NCBI GenBank assembly: GCA_001970955.1 | Contig: MPUH01000907.1 | Coordinates: 1-29,960 of the forward strand | Length of the DNA: 29,960 nucleotides | Direction: 5' to 3' | DNA from: Stentor coeruleus | Lineage: Eukaryota; Ciliophora; Heterotrichea; Heterotrichida; Stentoridae | Part shown: in pieces, positions 29,242 through 29,960 of the stretch | Layout of the letters: the number at the start of each line of letters is the position of its first letter | Position numbering within the stretch: position 1 is the stretch's first letter | The notes under the pieces: generated by a model | Database searches by the model: none | What the model was told of the DNA's origin: nothing | What the model saw: only the letters and a program-made list of their open reading frames with translations | Program-made: the position numbers and the translations under genes

Positions 29242-29960
29242 ATGGCAAGATTTTATGTCCATACCTTAACTCTCCTGTCGTTGGCCCAAGCTTCAACTTT
29301 ATTAGAATATCGTTTCCATGAAAACTTCGGTAGAGCTTTTCATGATTATTCAGGGAATAAATATCATGCTGTCAATGGCAACAGCTTTATTCTTGATAGT
29401 AAAGACACGAAACCAACTGATCGTGGAGCTTATTTCGATAAAGAAGGCAGCGATATCATAACAATCCCACCTAACGATAAATTTACAATCGAATTACATC
29501 TTGGAACTACGTTTAAAATAATGACCTGGGTCCATGTTAGAGATAGCATGGATAAGAATTGCTATATTTTTTATCGACAAAACTCAAATGGAAGTTATTA
29601 TTTTAGCTTGAAAAGAATCAATAATAACAGTAAACTAGCTTATGAATTTAAAAGCAGCAGCTATCAAAGCGGGGAATTAAATTCATCAAGTGATACTTTT
29701 GAAAAAGGTAATAACTATCTAGGAGTTTGGCAGTTTTTAAGCCTTGCAATTTCTGGAGCAACAGCCAAAGTAAATATCAATTGTGTTAATATATTTTCTA
29801 ATACATTATCATCTGGTAATGTTTGGAATGAAGGATCAGAAGTATATTATATGACAATTGGTTATAATGCAAACAGTGTTGATTCTATGAATGCTTATGT
29901 TTGGAATTTTTTAATATTTGACAATGAAGCTTTAGATAGTCTTTATTGTAATCCAAATAG
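29242..29960 (+). CDS. Secreted LamG/jellyroll-like protein, 5' part (cut by window end)
   Basis: Open from ATG 29242 to the last base, 239 codons, with no stop, so the gene continues outside. Residues 1 to about 18 (LTLLSLAQAS core) look like a short signal peptide. What follows reads as a concanavalin A-like/LamG sandwich: LEYRFHENFGRAFHDYSGN at the start, then DRGAYFDKEGSDIITIPP, TFKIMTWVHVRD, CYIFYRQ…GSYYFSLKR, WQFLSLAISG and YYMTIGYN. The fold is typical of carbohydrate- or protein-binding ectodomains. In ciliates such domains often head long Cys-rich surface proteins, so the missing part may be Cys-rich with a membrane helix; this is inference. Confidence 0.85.
   Translation, partial: MARFYVHTLTLLSLAQASTLLEYRFHENFGRAFHDYSGNKYHAVNGNSFILDSKDTKPTDRGAYFDKEGSDIITIPPNDKFTIELHLGTTFKIMTWVHVRDSMDKNCYIFYRQNSNGSYYFSLKRINNNSKLAYEFKSSSYQSGELNSSSDTFEKGNNYLGVWQFLSLAISGATAKVNINCVNIFSNTLSSGNVWNEGSEVYYMTIGYNANSVDSMNAYVWNFLIFDNEALDSLYCNPN

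Overview
The window looks like macronuclear DNA of a heterotrich ciliate, most likely Stentor or a close relative. It is AT-rich and gene-dense, with short flanks. Four genes are interrupted by introns of exactly 15 nt (GTA...AG, each with an A at position 10), a hallmark of Stentor and Blepharisma. The nuclear code appears standard: Trp is TGG in the long ORFs. Of 14 complete genes, 12 end in TAA, 2 in TAG and none in TGA. A TGA-for-Trp code as in Blepharisma is therefore unlikely.

Layout. 1-5.6 kb: a 1388-aa secreted/type I surface protein on +. 5.6-7.3 kb: a small basic protein that may be an SSU-processome factor, then a minimal USP-type deubiquitinase. 7.4-10.3 kb (-): an FG-repeat protein with a BTB-like C-terminus. 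10.8-13.2 kb (+): a tandem-repeat coiled-coil protein, then a kinase that fuses a FYVE-like zinc finger to a STE20-type domain; its first exon is recovered across a 15-nt intron. 13.2-16.4 kb (-): exportin-7, whose first and last exons are recovered across two 15-nt introns. Its stop lies 7 bp from the stop of the convergent kinase gene. 17.3-22.9 kb (+): a degenerate EF-hand protein, a SelW-type selenoprotein with in-frame TGA and a SECIS-like 3' element, a small coiled-coil protein, an unexplained higher-GC island, and a three-finger C2H2 protein. 23.9-27.1 kb (-): a predicted N-myristoylated Kelch protein, then an EF-hand/C2/multi-TM protein recovered by joining two ORFs across a 15-nt intron. 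27.3-29.96 kb (+): a Trp-repeat coiled-coil protein and the 5' part of a secreted LamG-like protein cut by the window edge.

There is no operon structure or obvious shared pathway. Themes are calcium sensing (EF-hand, EF/C2), nuclear transport (exportin-7, FG protein), the cytoskeleton (two repeat/coiled-coil proteins) and the cell surface. Noncoding flanks follow a strong gene-oriented strand bias: 5' flanks are C-rich and nearly G-free on the sense strand, and 3' flanks are G/T-rich and nearly C-free. I saw no tRNA or rRNA gene, CRISPR array or intact transposon. The most notable items are the selenoprotein and its SECIS, the 15-nt introns that rebuild three genes, the domain fusions, and the flank asymmetry.
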